Assembly (NCBI GenBank): GCA_902614915.1
Contig: CACMMX010000002.1
Location: forward strand, 1-64,000
From: an uncultured Cryomorphaceae bacterium
GTDB taxonomy: Bacteria; Bacteroidota; Bacteroidia; Flavobacteriales; Schleiferiaceae
Direction of reading: 5' to 3'
Length of the DNA: 64,000 nt
The translations under genes and the position numbers were made by a program. The notes beneath the pieces were generated by a model, which made no database searches, was not told the DNA's origin, and worked only from the letters and a program-made list of their open reading frames with translations. The stretch's first letter is position 1, and every line of letters starts with the position of its first letter. This document shows positions 39,329 through 49,436 of the stretch, piece by piece.

Positions 39329-39646
39329 TTAGACAGTAAGCTCAATAAGCTTTCGTAAATATTCTTCTTTGCTTGCCGCTGAACCTTCCGCTAAAACTCC
39401 ATCTTTAAAAGAAGCAAGGAAAGGAAGATTATCCACGCCTCCAGACTTTCTAGCATTTGGGCTGTGTTCAGCATTTACTTCTAGAAATACTACATCTTGA
39501 TAAGCTTCTTCGTTACTTACTCTTTTATATTTTGGTGCAAACATTTTACACGCACCACACCAATCGGCAAAATATTTCACCACGACGCGGTCGTTGTTTT
39601 TTATTATCTGAGAGAAGTCCTTATCTGTTGCTAATTGTACTGCCAT
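39329..39646 (-). CDS. Thioredoxin family protein
   Basis: RVVVKYFADWCGACKMFAPKYKRVSNE with WCGAC active site. Confidence 0.92.
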   Translation of the reverse strand: MAVQLATDKDFSQIIKNNDRVVVKYFADWCGACKMFAPKYKRVSNEEAYQDVVFLEVNAEHSPNARKSGGVDNLPFLASFKDGVLAEGSAASKEEYLRKLIELTV

Positions 39647-39775
39647 AATAAAAGAGAAATTTTAACAAAAATATAGTGTCTCTGTATTTTATTCATCCAT
39701 ATTTGATTGACCTTTTCTATAACTTAATAGCCTCCCTATAAGCCCAAGGTTTTAAAATTAAAGAAAGTCAACTAA

Positions 39776-40681
39776 CTATTGTTCTATCTCGGAACGATAC
39801 TCTCTTTGATACATATCGCGAATAAGACCGTCACTCACTCCCATTTTAGGCACATAAATACGAGAGCAACCAGACCACTTCATTACTTTTAGATAAATAT
39901 CTAAACCATAAGTAATTACATCTGCCCGATCAAAATTCAATCCAATTTCGGTGATACGGCGTTCAACATCGAGAGATTGGAAAAACATGCGCTGTCTTTC
40001 AATATAATCGTAGCTCAGGGCCTCTACAACCGGCTGCAGACTGATTTTATGAAGCTCATTGATATTGCCTCCGGCACCTATGGCAGCTTTTTCGGAAATC
40101 GATGTGGCATACTTTTCTAACCAGGTTTGCATCTTATTCCATTCTTCTGCATCAACGAGTTCGTTCATTAAGCGAACACCTCCTATTTTGAAGCTTTTAG
40201 ATCGTAAAACCTTCTTATCCTTGATAATAGAAATTTCCGTTGAACCGCCACCTACATCAATATACACAAAGTTGCTTTCATTAGTATTAATGGCGTCATA
40301 GAATTTGCTTGAGAAAACCAATCTAGCTTCTTCCTTGCCATCAATAACTTCAATATTAATACCAGTTTTACGTCTAACACGCTGAACCACTTGCTTGCTA
40401 TTTGCTGCCTCGCGCATCGCAGAGGTTGCTACTGCGCGAAAATTTTCGACGCCATGCACAGAAAAAAAATGGACATAGGCTTTCATTCCTTCCAAAAATC
40501 GGTCAGACGTTATTTTCCGAATCTTACCGTATTGAAACACATCTTGACCTAAACGAATTGGCAGACGTATCTTACTTGCTTTTTTGTAAAACGTATGACC
40601 TTCTCTATAAATTACATTAACTATTAAACATCGTACCGAGTTAGATCCTATGTCAATAGCCCCGAGTTTTGTTATTTTCAT
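39776..40681 (-). CDS. ppx: Ppx/GppA phosphatase (exopolyphosphatase)
   Basis: LGAIDIGSNSVRCLIVN, ATSAMREAANSKQVVQRV, FVYIDVGGGSTEISII. Confidence 0.93.
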   Translation of the reverse strand: MKITKLGAIDIGSNSVRCLIVNVIYREGHTFYKKASKIRLPIRLGQDVFQYGKIRKITSDRFLEGMKAYVHFFSVHGVENFRAVATSAMREAANSKQVVQRVRRKTGINIEVIDGKEEARLVFSSKFYDAINTNESNFVYIDVGGGSTEISIIKDKKVLRSKSFKIGGVRLMNELVDAEEWNKMQTWLEKYATSISEKAAIGAGGNINELHKISLQPVVEALSYDYIERQRMFFQSLDVERRITEIGLNFDRADVITYGLDIYLKVMKWSGCSRIYVPKMGVSDGLIRDMYQREYRSEIEQ

Positions 40682-40683
40682 AT

Positions 40684-42735
40684 CTAGCCTTTGCCTAGTA
40701 GTTTTCTAACATATTCATACAGCTCTTCTTGACCATTAATTTTTGGTCCTTGCTGAACCTTGTAATCATTCTTTTGATTGGCGTCTAAATGTCGAGATTT
40801 TAAATTGTCCTTCCATAAGATTTCAAAATGATCTCTTATTTCACGTTGTATGGATTCATCATAAATGGGTGCGGTAACTTCCACTCTTCTATTCAAATTT
40901 CTTCCCATCCAATCCGCTGAAGAGATGTAATATTCTGGCTTTCCTGCATTATGGAAACAAAATGCACGCGTGTGTTCCAAGAATCGGCCCACTATACTAA
41001 TAGCAGTAATATTATGTGCTTTTGAGTTATTTATATCTAGACAGAAAATACCGCGTACAATCATGCGGATTTTAACCCCTGCATCACTTGCCTCGTATAA
41101 TTTATCAATCATACTATGATCAGATATAGAATTAATTTTCACCCAAAACTTAGCCTCTTTGCCTTCTCTAGCATGATCAATTTCACGATCAATCAATCTC
41201 TCAATATTTAATCGGGTAGTATTTGGACTTACAAAAAGGTGTTTAAAATTATATTGTTTGTACGGCGATTCAATAAACTGGAATACCTTGCGCGCTTCTT
41301 TAGCTAAACGTCTATCTGAGGTCATCAAATGATAGTCGGTATAAATCTTAGCTGTACCCTCATGATAATTACCTGTACCTATGATACAATAATCAACCAG
41401 TTTTTCTTTACCCTCGTACCGTCTTATTAGGGTTAATTTTGAATGTACTTTTAACCCTTGAACACCACTTACCACCTTTATTCCTTCGCTTCTTAGCCGG
41501 TTCGTCCATTTAATATTATTGGCTTCATCAAACCTAGCTTGTAACTCAATGAAGACGGTTACATTCTTCCCATTTTTGGCCGCATTAATTAGGGCAGAAA
41601 TAATTTGACTCTCGTCTGAAAGGCGGTACAACGTCACCTTTAATTCTTTGACCTTTTCGTCAATGGCAGCCTCTCTGAGCAGCCTAATTATTGTCCCAAA
41701 GTCATGGTATGGGGTAAATAGCATAATATCCTGACGTTTGAGTGCCTTAATTATACTTCTATCCACATCAATCCTTGGATGAGGAATGTGCTCATGCTTA
41801 TTATATTCCAATTCAGGGTTTTCCATATTTGGAAATTGCATTAAATCTTTTTTATTGTGGTATCGACCACCAGGGATAAGCGTGTCCAAAGCACTAACCT
41901 CAAGACCATCTGCTAATTTCTTGAGGGTTGAATCCGAAATGTTTTTATCATAAACAAACCGTACCAAATCACCTACTCGGCGATTTCTCAATCCAAGCTG
42001 TATTTTCTCCATAAACGACCTGCTGACATCATCGTCTAAGGATAATTCTGCATCCCTTGTTATTTTCAACGTATGTGCTTCAATGTGATCGTATTTAATC
42101 GTGTAAAAAATGCGATCAAGATTATGCCTTAATACATCATCCATGTACATGACATATTGTTTACCGTATTTAGGTAATCGAACAAAACGACCCGAGACAG
42201 AATAGGGAACTTCTATTATTGAGTGCTGCTGGTTTTCACCTTTTGTCAATTTTACGGCGAGATAAATGCTTTTGTCACGTAAAAAAGGAAACGACTTGGT
42301 TTGATTGATCATTAAATTCGTGAGCGCTGGACTAATCTTATCTCTATACAAATATCTAACAAACTCAGCTTGTTTGGCTGTCAACTGCTTTTCATTGATG
42401 ATTTCAATGTTGAACTCTTCTAAGGCATTTTTCAGATCGTCGTAAATATTTTGTGATCGCTGTTGCTGGTCGGTAACAATCTTACTTAACGTTGATAGTA
42501 ATTCTCCAGGTGAATACCCCTCCAAATCATCATCTAAACCTTCATCTTTGCTCAGCCTTAATCGACGTATATAGGAATAGCGAACCCTAAAAAATTCGTC
42601 CATATTGTTCGAGTGTATACCTAAAAACCGAAGTCGCTCAATTAAAGGATTTGAAGTATCCTCGGCCTCCTGAAGAACACGCTCATTGAAGCTTAGCCAG
42701 CTTACATCCCTATTAAAATATGAATTATTTGACAC
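40684..42735 (-). CDS. ppk1: Polyphosphate kinase 1
   Basis: YFNRDVSWLSFNERVLQEAED, FLGIHSNNMDEFFRVR, LMQFPNMENPELEY, VHSKLTLIRRYEG, GTGNYHEGTAKIYTDYHLMTSD. Confidence 0.97.
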   Translation of the reverse strand: MSNNSYFNRDVSWLSFNERVLQEAEDTSNPLIERLRFLGIHSNNMDEFFRVRYSYIRRLRLSKDEGLDDDLEGYSPGELLSTLSKIVTDQQQRSQNIYDDLKNALEEFNIEIINEKQLTAKQAEFVRYLYRDKISPALTNLMINQTKSFPFLRDKSIYLAVKLTKGENQQHSIIEVPYSVSGRFVRLPKYGKQYVMYMDDVLRHNLDRIFYTIKYDHIEAHTLKITRDAELSLDDDVSRSFMEKIQLGLRNRRVGDLVRFVYDKNISDSTLKKLADGLEVSALDTLIPGGRYHNKKDLMQFPNMENPELEYNKHEHIPHPRIDVDRSIIKALKRQDIMLFTPYHDFGTIIRLLREAAIDEKVKELKVTLYRLSDESQIISALINAAKNGKNVTVFIELQARFDEANNIKWTNRLRSEGIKVVSGVQGLKVHSKLTLIRRYEGKEKLVDYCIIGTGNYHEGTAKIYTDYHLMTSDRRLAKEARKVFQFIESPYKQYNFKHLFVSPNTTRLNIERLIDREIDHAREGKEAKFWVKINSISDHSMIDKLYEASDAGVKIRMIVRGIFCLDINNSKAHNITAISIVGRFLEHTRAFCFHNAGKPEYYISSADWMGRNLNRRVEVTAPIYDESIQREIRDHFEILWKDNLKSRHLDANQKNDYKVQQGPKINGQEELYEYVRKLLGKG

Positions 42736-42738
42736 TAT

Positions 42739-43239
42739 CTAACGCTTTAATCCTTTTGGGTATTGAAATTGAATCAATTCGGCGCCCGCTCCTGCGTGCT
42801 CCCATTTTTCACAGTCAAAACGAATACTCACCAATCCTGTAGTTGGAACATTATTAATACTCGCTTTGGTAATTTGATTAACAACCTCTGTAAGTGCAGG
42901 ATTATGAGCGAAAAAAATGGCCGAATCATAATGCTCTGGTACTGCCTGTATAAAACGAAGAATGTGCTCGGCATTGACATGATACAAGGATTTATCGATA
43001 ATTATATTTTTCTCTTTTACTTCCATGTTTCGAGCAAATACGTGAGCCGTGTGAACCGCTCTTATTGCATTAGAAGAATACCAAATAAGTTCATTGGGAT
43101 TTGCAATTTCATTTTTGAAAAATTGACTCACTAAGTGAGCATCGCGTATACCTCTTCCTTTTAAAGGTCGGTCGTAATCATTAAGGCCATCAATAGACCA
43201 AGAACTTTTAGAATGGCGAATTAAATGAACTGTTTTCAT
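42739..43239 (-). CDS. SixA-type histidine phosphatase
   Basis: MKTVHLIRHSKSSWSIDGLNDYDRPLKGRGIRDAHLV, FFAHNPALTEVVNQI. Confidence 0.92.
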   Translation of the reverse strand: MKTVHLIRHSKSSWSIDGLNDYDRPLKGRGIRDAHLVSQFFKNEIANPNELIWYSSNAIRAVHTAHVFARNMEVKEKNIIIDKSLYHVNAEHILRFIQAVPEHYDSAIFFAHNPALTEVVNQITKASINNVPTTGLVSIRFDCEKWEHAGAGAELIQFQYPKGLKR

Positions 43240-43323
43240 AGTGTTAAGTTACACTATTTCAATTAATTAAGTAAAGCTATACCCTTACTTTTTTATTAAA
43301 ATTTATTATTCAAAGTACCATCC

Positions 43324-44109
43324 TCAGTCTTTAGAAATGGTTTTAGCCTCTACCCATAGCTTTTCCATCGCCTCTAAACTCATACTAGACAGACTATTAC
43401 CGCTCTCTACAGCCCTTTGCTCCATATATGAAAATCTGAAAATAAATTTTTTATTCGTACGCTCTAGTGCTAGTTCTGGATCAATTTCACTTAAACGAGC
43501 AAAGTTGATTAAAGAAAACAGTAAATCTCCAAACTCTCCTTCTATATCTTTTTGATTTTGAGACAATTGACTTTCTTCAAACTCTGCTAATTCTTCTTTT
43601 ATTTTACTCCAAACGTCCTCTGGTTTGTCCCAATCAAAACCGGCTCCACGAGCTTTATCACCTATGCGAATAGCTTTTACCAATGCTGGTAATCCCCTTG
43701 GTACACCTTGAAGGATACTAGACGTTCCTTTTTCTTTCAACTTAATGGCCTCCCAGTTAGCCTTAACCTCTTCTTCAGTATTGGCCTCAACATCACCATA
43801 AATATGTGGATGACGGTGGATTAATTTCTCACATACGGTGTTCAACACATCTGCTGCATCAAAAGCGCCTTTTTCACTACCAATCTTTGAATAAAACACC
43901 ATGTGCAACATCAAATCCCCCAGTTCCTTTTTAATTTCTTGCAAATCATTTCCTTCAATAGCATCTGCAAGTTCATAAGTTTCCTCAATGGTCAGATGTC
44001 GCAATGTCTCTAGAGTTTGTTTACGATCCCAAGGACACTTTTCTCTCAAAGTATCCATGATATCTAACAACCTACCGAAGGCCTCTAATTTGGCTTCTCT
44101 AGAATTCAT
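43324..44109 (-). CDS. mazG: Nucleoside triphosphate pyrophosphohydrolase MazG
   Basis: LREKCPWDRKQTLETLRHLTIEETYELADAIE, ELGDLMLHMVFYSKIG, EFGDLLFSLINFAR. Confidence 0.96.
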   Translation of the reverse strand: MNSREAKLEAFGRLLDIMDTLREKCPWDRKQTLETLRHLTIEETYELADAIEGNDLQEIKKELGDLMLHMVFYSKIGSEKGAFDAADVLNTVCEKLIHRHPHIYGDVEANTEEEVKANWEAIKLKEKGTSSILQGVPRGLPALVKAIRIGDKARGAGFDWDKPEDVWSKIKEELAEFEESQLSQNQKDIEGEFGDLLFSLINFARLSEIDPELALERTNKKFIFRFSYMEQRAVESGNSLSSMSLEAMEKLWVEAKTISKD

Positions 44110-44112
44110 ATT

Positions 44113-44529
44113 TTAGTCCTCTGAATTTTTATCTTCGTTTTCCTCTAGAACATCCAATAAATCATTTTTCACAAGTATATTATACCATTGTACGATTTTT
44201 TTGATATCTGACGCATATACACGCTCTTGATCAAATTTTGGAAGCACCTCTCCAAAAAAATCTTCCAGTTCATCTTTTGAACTTTTATGACTTAGGGCTT
44301 CTTTAGAGTTTGTTCTCTCCGCCATTTTGACGAAAACATCTCTTAGCGGAACCTCCTCATCATAAGTGTAAATAGCAATATCACCCAATGAACTTACGTT
44401 TGCAGATGAAGAAATGGCAGTTCGCTTACCGTCTAACAAGCTCTCTACCACCACACCACTTTTCTGGTGTGATATTAACTTAAAAAGACCCGGCTTACCT
44501 GAAACCGATAGAACTGTTCTTAAATCCAT
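44113..44529 (-). CDS. DUF5606-like conserved Bacteroidota protein
   Basis: MDLRTVLSVSGKPGLFKLISHQKSGVVVESLLDGKRTAISSSANVSSLGDIAIYT. Confidence 0.8.
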   Translation of the reverse strand: MDLRTVLSVSGKPGLFKLISHQKSGVVVESLLDGKRTAISSSANVSSLGDIAIYTYDEEVPLRDVFVKMAERTNSKEALSHKSSKDELEDFFGEVLPKFDQERVYASDIKKIVQWYNILVKNDLLDVLEENEDKNSED

Positions 44530-45039
44530 TTATTCTTTGTTTAACCAATTTTGTATTGTTTTGTATTGTTCGTCTCCACTCAACTTCAAAAGCGTTTCGG
44601 CTTGCACAGCCAGTTTATGTTCGGGATACCTCTCTATGATTGCACGGAGATATATTTGTGAACGATCCAAGTCGCCAAATCTATTTTCAAAGAATAATGC
44701 TAGTTGCATCAACGCTTCTGGTGCAAAAGGATGACCGGGATACTTTTTTGTTAATTTAATTAAATAATTCACACCATAGAGGTAGTTTTCACTGCCAGTA
44801 ATTAATACCAAACCAGCCTGCATTAATCTTTTAGCATCGCTGACCACCAAACTATCTTCCTCAATAAAATATTTCCTTGCCACTTCTAACTCATTAAAGG
44901 TTGCAATACCAGAATCAATTCTATTAAAAAAATACAAGGCTGAATCCTTACTTTCAGATGCGATTAAATCATCGTTATGCTCGTCAAGCGGGACAGAGCA
45001 GGCATATATGACGAAGAAAATGGCAATGGCAATTCTCAT
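44530..45039 (-). CDS. Tetratricopeptide repeat lipoprotein-like protein
   Basis: Signal/lipobox-like MRIAIAIFFVIYACSVP; TPR-like AMLQLALFFENRFGDLDRSQIYLRAIIERYPEHKLAVQAE. Confidence 0.7.
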   Translation of the reverse strand: MRIAIAIFFVIYACSVPLDEHNDDLIASESKDSALYFFNRIDSGIATFNELEVARKYFIEEDSLVVSDAKRLMQAGLVLITGSENYLYGVNYLIKLTKKYPGHPFAPEALMQLALFFENRFGDLDRSQIYLRAIIERYPEHKLAVQAETLLKLSGDEQYKTIQNWLNKE

Positions 45040-45608
45040 CTCCGTTTTGGGAATTTCATAGGGTAACCCACACTTACATCGCCTCGCTCAATGGAGCCCA
45101 ATTTACCCTTGATTAGTCTTTTACGTAACGGCTTTAAATAATCTGTAAACAAGATACCTTCAATATGATCGTATTCATGCTGAATTATCCGTGCAGCCAT
45201 ACCCGTGTAGGTTTCCTCTACCAATTCCCAATCCTCATTGTAATATTCAATAATTAATTTTTCCTTTCTGCTTACGATTTCTCGAACTTCTGGAATACTA
45301 AGACAGCCCTCTTCCATGCCCCACTGCTCCCCGTCCTCTTCAATAATTATGGGATTTATAAATGTCTTTTTGAACGACTTGAGCATTTGGTAATCTTCCT
45401 GATCCTCCTGAGCAAATGGACTTGCGTCAATTACAAACAATCTAATGCCGCGTCCAACCTGAGGGGCTGCTAAACCAACACCTTGTGCATTGTACATGGT
45501 TTCGTACATATTGGCAATCAAAGGTTTTAATCCAGGATAATTGTAATCTATTTCCTCAGCCACTTTAGTTAAGACTGGATCGCCGTAGGCAACTACCGGT
45601 AAAATCAT
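45036..45608 (-). CDS. def: Peptide deformylase
   Basis: GVGLAAPQVGRGIRLFVID, MEEGCLSIPEV, IIQHEYDHIEGILF. Confidence 0.97.
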   Translation of the reverse strand: MILPVVAYGDPVLTKVAEEIDYNYPGLKPLIANMYETMYNAQGVGLAAPQVGRGIRLFVIDASPFAQEDQEDYQMLKSFKKTFINPIIIEEDGEQWGMEEGCLSIPEVREIVSRKEKLIIEYYNEDWELVEETYTGMAARIIQHEYDHIEGILFTDYLKPLRKRLIKGKLGSIERGDVSVGYPMKFPKRR

Positions 45609-45637
45609 AATTGAGCTTCTTTCAGTGACAAAGATAG

Positions 45638-46048
45638 TCAGTGCATAGCTAAATAACGTTCTAAAATCAACGAGGCAGCGACTTTATCGAGAGTGCCCTT
45701 TTCTCTGCGCTTAGACTTTCGCACTCCCCCCTTTATTAACAGTTGCGAGGCCTCTGTAGATGTGAAATCTTCATCTACAAAAACAATTTCCATCAAAGGC
45801 CATCTAACATGAATCATTTCTGCCCATAACTCTATGATTTCTGTGCTATTTGTTTGTTCTTTTCTAAGCATCGCTGGCTTTCCAATAACTATTGTCTTTG
45901 GATGCTCTAAGAGAATATATGCTTCAAGCGCTTCCATCAATTCACCGGTGGGCACAGTTTTGAGAGGAAATGCCATCATTTGAAGTGGATCGCTTTCCGC
46001 TAATCCCGTTCGCTGACCTCCTATGTCCAATGCTAATACTTTCGCCAT
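45638..46048 (-). CDS. ruvX: Holliday junction resolvase RuvX/YqgF
   Basis: MAKVLALDIGGQRTGLAESD, VIGKPAMLRKEQT, VDEDFTSTEASQLL, KVAASLILERYL. Confidence 0.94.
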   Translation of the reverse strand: MAKVLALDIGGQRTGLAESDPLQMMAFPLKTVPTGELMEALEAYILLEHPKTIVIGKPAMLRKEQTNSTEIIELWAEMIHVRWPLMEIVFVDEDFTSTEASQLLIKGGVRKSKRREKGTLDKVAASLILERYLAMH

Positions 46049-46101
46049 ATATCAAAGGTAGTCTTTCCCAAGGAAGCATTAAATTCGTAACTCATTAGAG
46101 A

Positions 46102-46926
46102 ATGAAAAGCATGAAAGAATTAAAAGCCGTTGTTGAAAAAGCTTGGGATAATCGGGAATTACTGAAGTTACGAGAAACACAAGATGCAATACGGTCCGTT
46201 ATTGCTGCTTTGGATTTGGGAACCTTGAGGGTGGCGCAACCTTCCGATAGTGGCTGGAAAGTAAACGAATGGGTCAAAAAAGCAGTAGTTCTTTACTTTC
46301 CAATTCAAGAAATGAAAACCATTGAAGTTGGCCCATTTGAGTTTCATGATAAAATTCCCTTGAAAAAAGATTTTGCCGAAAAAGGAATTCGTGTTGTTCC
46401 TCATGCTGTTGCACGGCATGGAGCCTTTATTGAATGCGGTGTTGTAATGATGCCTTCCTATGTAAACATAGGTGCTTATGTAGAACGCGGAACAATGGTA
46501 GATACCTGGGCAACTGTTGGCTCATGCGCTCAGATAGGGAAAAATGTTCATTTAAGCGGTGGTGCAGGAATTGGCGGGGTTCTTGAACCTTTACAAGCTG
46601 CTCCTGTGATCATTGAAGACAACTGTTTTATTGGCTCCAGATGTATAGTTGTAGAAGGTGTTCATATAGAGAAAGAGGCTGTTTTAGGAGCAAACGTTGT
46701 ACTAACTGGCTCTACAAAAATTATTGATGTAAGCGGACAAAAGGCCAAAGAATATCGCGGGCGAATACCCGCACGAAGTGTTGTTGTTCCGGGCACCATA
46801 CCAAAGACCTTTGCCGCGGGCACTTACAATGTGCCCTGTGCACTAATCATTGGTCAAAGGAAAGAAAGTACTGACAAAAAAACTTCATTGAATCAGGCCC
46901 TGCGCACACACAACGTTGCTGTATAA
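46102..46926 (+). CDS. dapD: 2,3,4,5-tetrahydropyridine-2,6-dicarboxylate N-succinyltransferase
   Basis: VVPHAVARHGAFIECGVVMMPSYVNIGAYVERGTMVDTWATVGSCAQIGKNVHLSGGAGIGGVLEPLQAAP. Confidence 0.97.
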   Translation: MKSMKELKAVVEKAWDNRELLKLRETQDAIRSVIAALDLGTLRVAQPSDSGWKVNEWVKKAVVLYFPIQEMKTIEVGPFEFHDKIPLKKDFAEKGIRVVPHAVARHGAFIECGVVMMPSYVNIGAYVERGTMVDTWATVGSCAQIGKNVHLSGGAGIGGVLEPLQAAPVIIEDNCFIGSRCIVVEGVHIEKEAVLGANVVLTGSTKIIDVSGQKAKEYRGRIPARSVVVPGTIPKTFAAGTYNVPCALIIGQRKESTDKKTSLNQALRTHNVAV

Positions 46927-47672
46927 TGAGTACTTCTCTTAGCGTATTATACCTCAGTTTTAATGAGCAAGATGTCATTGAGAAATCGCTAGAGAGCGTT
47001 CGTTCAATTGCAGATGAAATTGTAGTAATTGACTCCGGCTCCACCGATTCAACGTTGGAGATTGCTAAGGATACAGGAGCAAAAGTGTTTCATCGTAAAT
47101 TAAATAATTGGGGAGCTCAGCGAAACTGGGGTATGAATCAATGCCAGCATCCGTGGGTATTGGTTGTAGACTGTGATGAAATCTTAAGTGCTGGATTATT
47201 GGAATCTTTGGCGGAATGGAAAAAATCAAAATTCAAAGGAAACGTACCCTATTCCTTTAGGAGAGTTCATTTTTTTCTAGGAAGAAAAATGAGATTTAGC
47301 GGTTTGCAGAACGATTTCGTGGTTCGGCTTTTACCTAAGGAAACGCGTTTTGAAGAGCTCTATGTGCATGAAAAAGTAAAGGCTAAATCCAAACGTTTAA
47401 AAGGGAATTTGTATCATCACACCTACAAAGGCAAGGAACATTGGGAGCAAAAAATGAGGGATTATGCCGTAAGACAGGCTAAAGATTATGAAAGTCAAGT
47501 GGACAAAATCGGGAGGTTCCATTTAATAGTGAAACCTTCATGGAGATTTTTTAAGCACTACATTATAAAAGGAGGTATTTTTGACGGCAAACAAGGTTTG
47601 TTCTATAGCTTGTGGATGTTTCGTGCTGTAAAGTGGCGGTACATTGAAGTCAAAAAATTGCGTTTAAAATGA
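46926..47672 (+). CDS. Glycosyltransferase family 2 (WaaE/KdtX-like)
   Basis: SLSVLYLSFNEQDVIEKSLESVRSIADEIVVIDSGSTDSTLEIAKDTGAKVFHRKLNNWGAQRNWG. Confidence 0.92.
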   Translation: MSTSLSVLYLSFNEQDVIEKSLESVRSIADEIVVIDSGSTDSTLEIAKDTGAKVFHRKLNNWGAQRNWGMNQCQHPWVLVVDCDEILSAGLLESLAEWKKSKFKGNVPYSFRRVHFFLGRKMRFSGLQNDFVVRLLPKETRFEELYVHEKVKAKSKRLKGNLYHHTYKGKEHWEQKMRDYAVRQAKDYESQVDKIGRFHLIVKPSWRFFKHYIIKGGIFDGKQGLFYSLWMFRAVKWRYIEVKKLRLK

Positions 47673-48019
47673 CCTATAGTCAAAGCATACAATTCATCTT
47701 GACAGCACTATTTCTTTTAGCTGTGTATAGTTTTAAGTGGTCTCTTCATTTTCAATACTTAAGGGTAAAAAATAATAAGAAAGCCGGGAGTTGGATTGAT
47801 TTTTATAAAAGGAATTTTAACCATAAGAATGACCAGAATTGGTGGAAAGAAAGCTTTATGATTTTTCCATTGCTCTATCCAATTGTGATGACTGGCAAGG
47901 ATAAAGAAGACCTTTGGTTAACGAAGATAAAAAAGACGAATCTTTTGATGTATTTCTTATTAATCGTTTTACTTCTTTCAGGTATCTATTTTTCGAAACT
48001 TTCTGAGCGACCTTTCTAA
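47669..48019 (+). CDS. Small uncharacterised membrane protein
   Basis: 116-aa ORF in tight overlap with both neighbours; N- and C-terminal TM segments. Confidence 0.65.
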   Translation: MTYSQSIQFILTALFLLAVYSFKWSLHFQYLRVKNNKKAGSWIDFYKRNFNHKNDQNWWKESFMIFPLLYPIVMTGKDKEDLWLTKIKKTNLLMYFLLIVLLLSGIYFSKLSERPF

Positions 48020-49434
48020 TGGGCAGTTATGTTGACTTTTTAGACAAACCGATATTTAAAATAGTCGGAGAATCTGCAGACCGACTCGGAATGGAGTGCT
48101 ATGTTGTAGGGGGATATGTACGCGATAGGTTGATGAATCGACCCGTTAAAATGGATCTTGATTTTATCACCATCGGTAGTGGAATCGCCTTAGCGAAAGA
48201 GGTTCGGAAAAACTTCAAAAATAAACCTAAGCTCAATGTATTTAAAAGCTTTGGAACAGCACATATGAATGTGCTAGGTGTTGACTTAGAATTTGTTGGG
48301 GCTCGTAAAGAGAGTTACAACAGGAGCAGCCGGAATCCTACAGTAGAAAACGGTACTTTGGAAGACGATCAAAACCGTAGAGATTTTACCATAAATGCAA
48401 TGGCTATTTGCTTGAATAAAACTAGATGGGGTGAGTTAATTGACCCGTTTAATGGCAAGAAAGATTTAGAGAATAAAAACATTCAAACCCCATTAAATCC
48501 AAATCAAACGTTTGACGACGATCCATTACGAATGATGAGAGGAATACGTTTTGCAGCCGAACTTGACTTTAGAATTGAAGCTGGTACTTTAAAAAGCATC
48601 CGAGATTACTCCACGAGAATAGATATTGTAGCTCCTGAAAGAATTGTACAAGAATTAAATAAATTAATGAGCGTAGAGAAACCCTCCTATGGACTAGGAT
48701 TATTATTCACCAGTGGATTAATGAATGAAATTCTCCCTGAAATCTGCGCACTACGGGGTGTAGAAGAGATTGAAGGACACCTGCATAAAGATAACTTTTA
48801 CCATACTTTAGAAGTAGTAGATAATGTATCCATGACTTCAGAAAATCTATGGCTGAGATGGGCTGCTCTCTTACATGACATTGGAAAACCAAAAACAAAG
48901 AAATTCATTAAACCTCAAGGTTGGACTTTCCGAGGTCATGAATTTGTCGGCAGTAAGATGATTCCTAAATTATTTAAGCGGCTTCATTTACCAAGAGATG
49001 GAAGAATGAAATATGTACAAAAGATGGTCATGATGAGTTCGCGTCCAGCTTCACTCGTAGATGATTCTGTTACAGACTCGGCAGTTCGAAGATTGTTATT
49101 TGATGCAGGAGATGATGTAGAAGACTTAATGTTACTTTGTGAAGCGGACTTAACCACAAAAAACGAAAAGAAAAAAAGACGGTATTTGAATAATTTTAAG
49201 GAGGTGCGCCTGAAGTTTAAAGAGGTTGAAGAACGTGACCAAATTAGAAACTTTCAACCGCCTGTGAGTGGAGAAGAAATTATGGAACAATTTGGAATTG
49301 GCCCTTCGCCTGTAATTGGAGAGATTAAAGAGGCTATAAAAGAAGCAATACTCGAAGGACAAATTCCCAATGAAAAAGAGGCAGCCAAAATAAAAATGGA
49401 AGAGGTTGCAAAACAATTAGGATTGATACAATAA
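48019..49434 (+). CDS. cca: CCA tRNA nucleotidyltransferase with HD domain
   Basis: CYVVGGYVRDRLMNRPVKMDLDFITIG, RRDFTINAMAI, DDPLRMMRGIRFAAEL, LRWAALLHDIGKPKT. Confidence 0.95.
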   Translation: MGSYVDFLDKPIFKIVGESADRLGMECYVVGGYVRDRLMNRPVKMDLDFITIGSGIALAKEVRKNFKNKPKLNVFKSFGTAHMNVLGVDLEFVGARKESYNRSSRNPTVENGTLEDDQNRRDFTINAMAICLNKTRWGELIDPFNGKKDLENKNIQTPLNPNQTFDDDPLRMMRGIRFAAELDFRIEAGTLKSIRDYSTRIDIVAPERIVQELNKLMSVEKPSYGLGLLFTSGLMNEILPEICALRGVEEIEGHLHKDNFYHTLEVVDNVSMTSENLWLRWAALLHDIGKPKTKKFIKPQGWTFRGHEFVGSKMIPKLFKRLHLPRDGRMKYVQKMVMMSSRPASLVDDSVTDSAVRRLLFDAGDDVEDLMLLCEADLTTKNEKKKRRYLNNFKEVRLKFKEVEERDQIRNFQPPVSGEEIMEQFGIGPSPVIGEIKEAIKEAILEGQIPNEKEAAKIKMEEVAKQLGLIQ

Positions 49435-49436
49435 CT

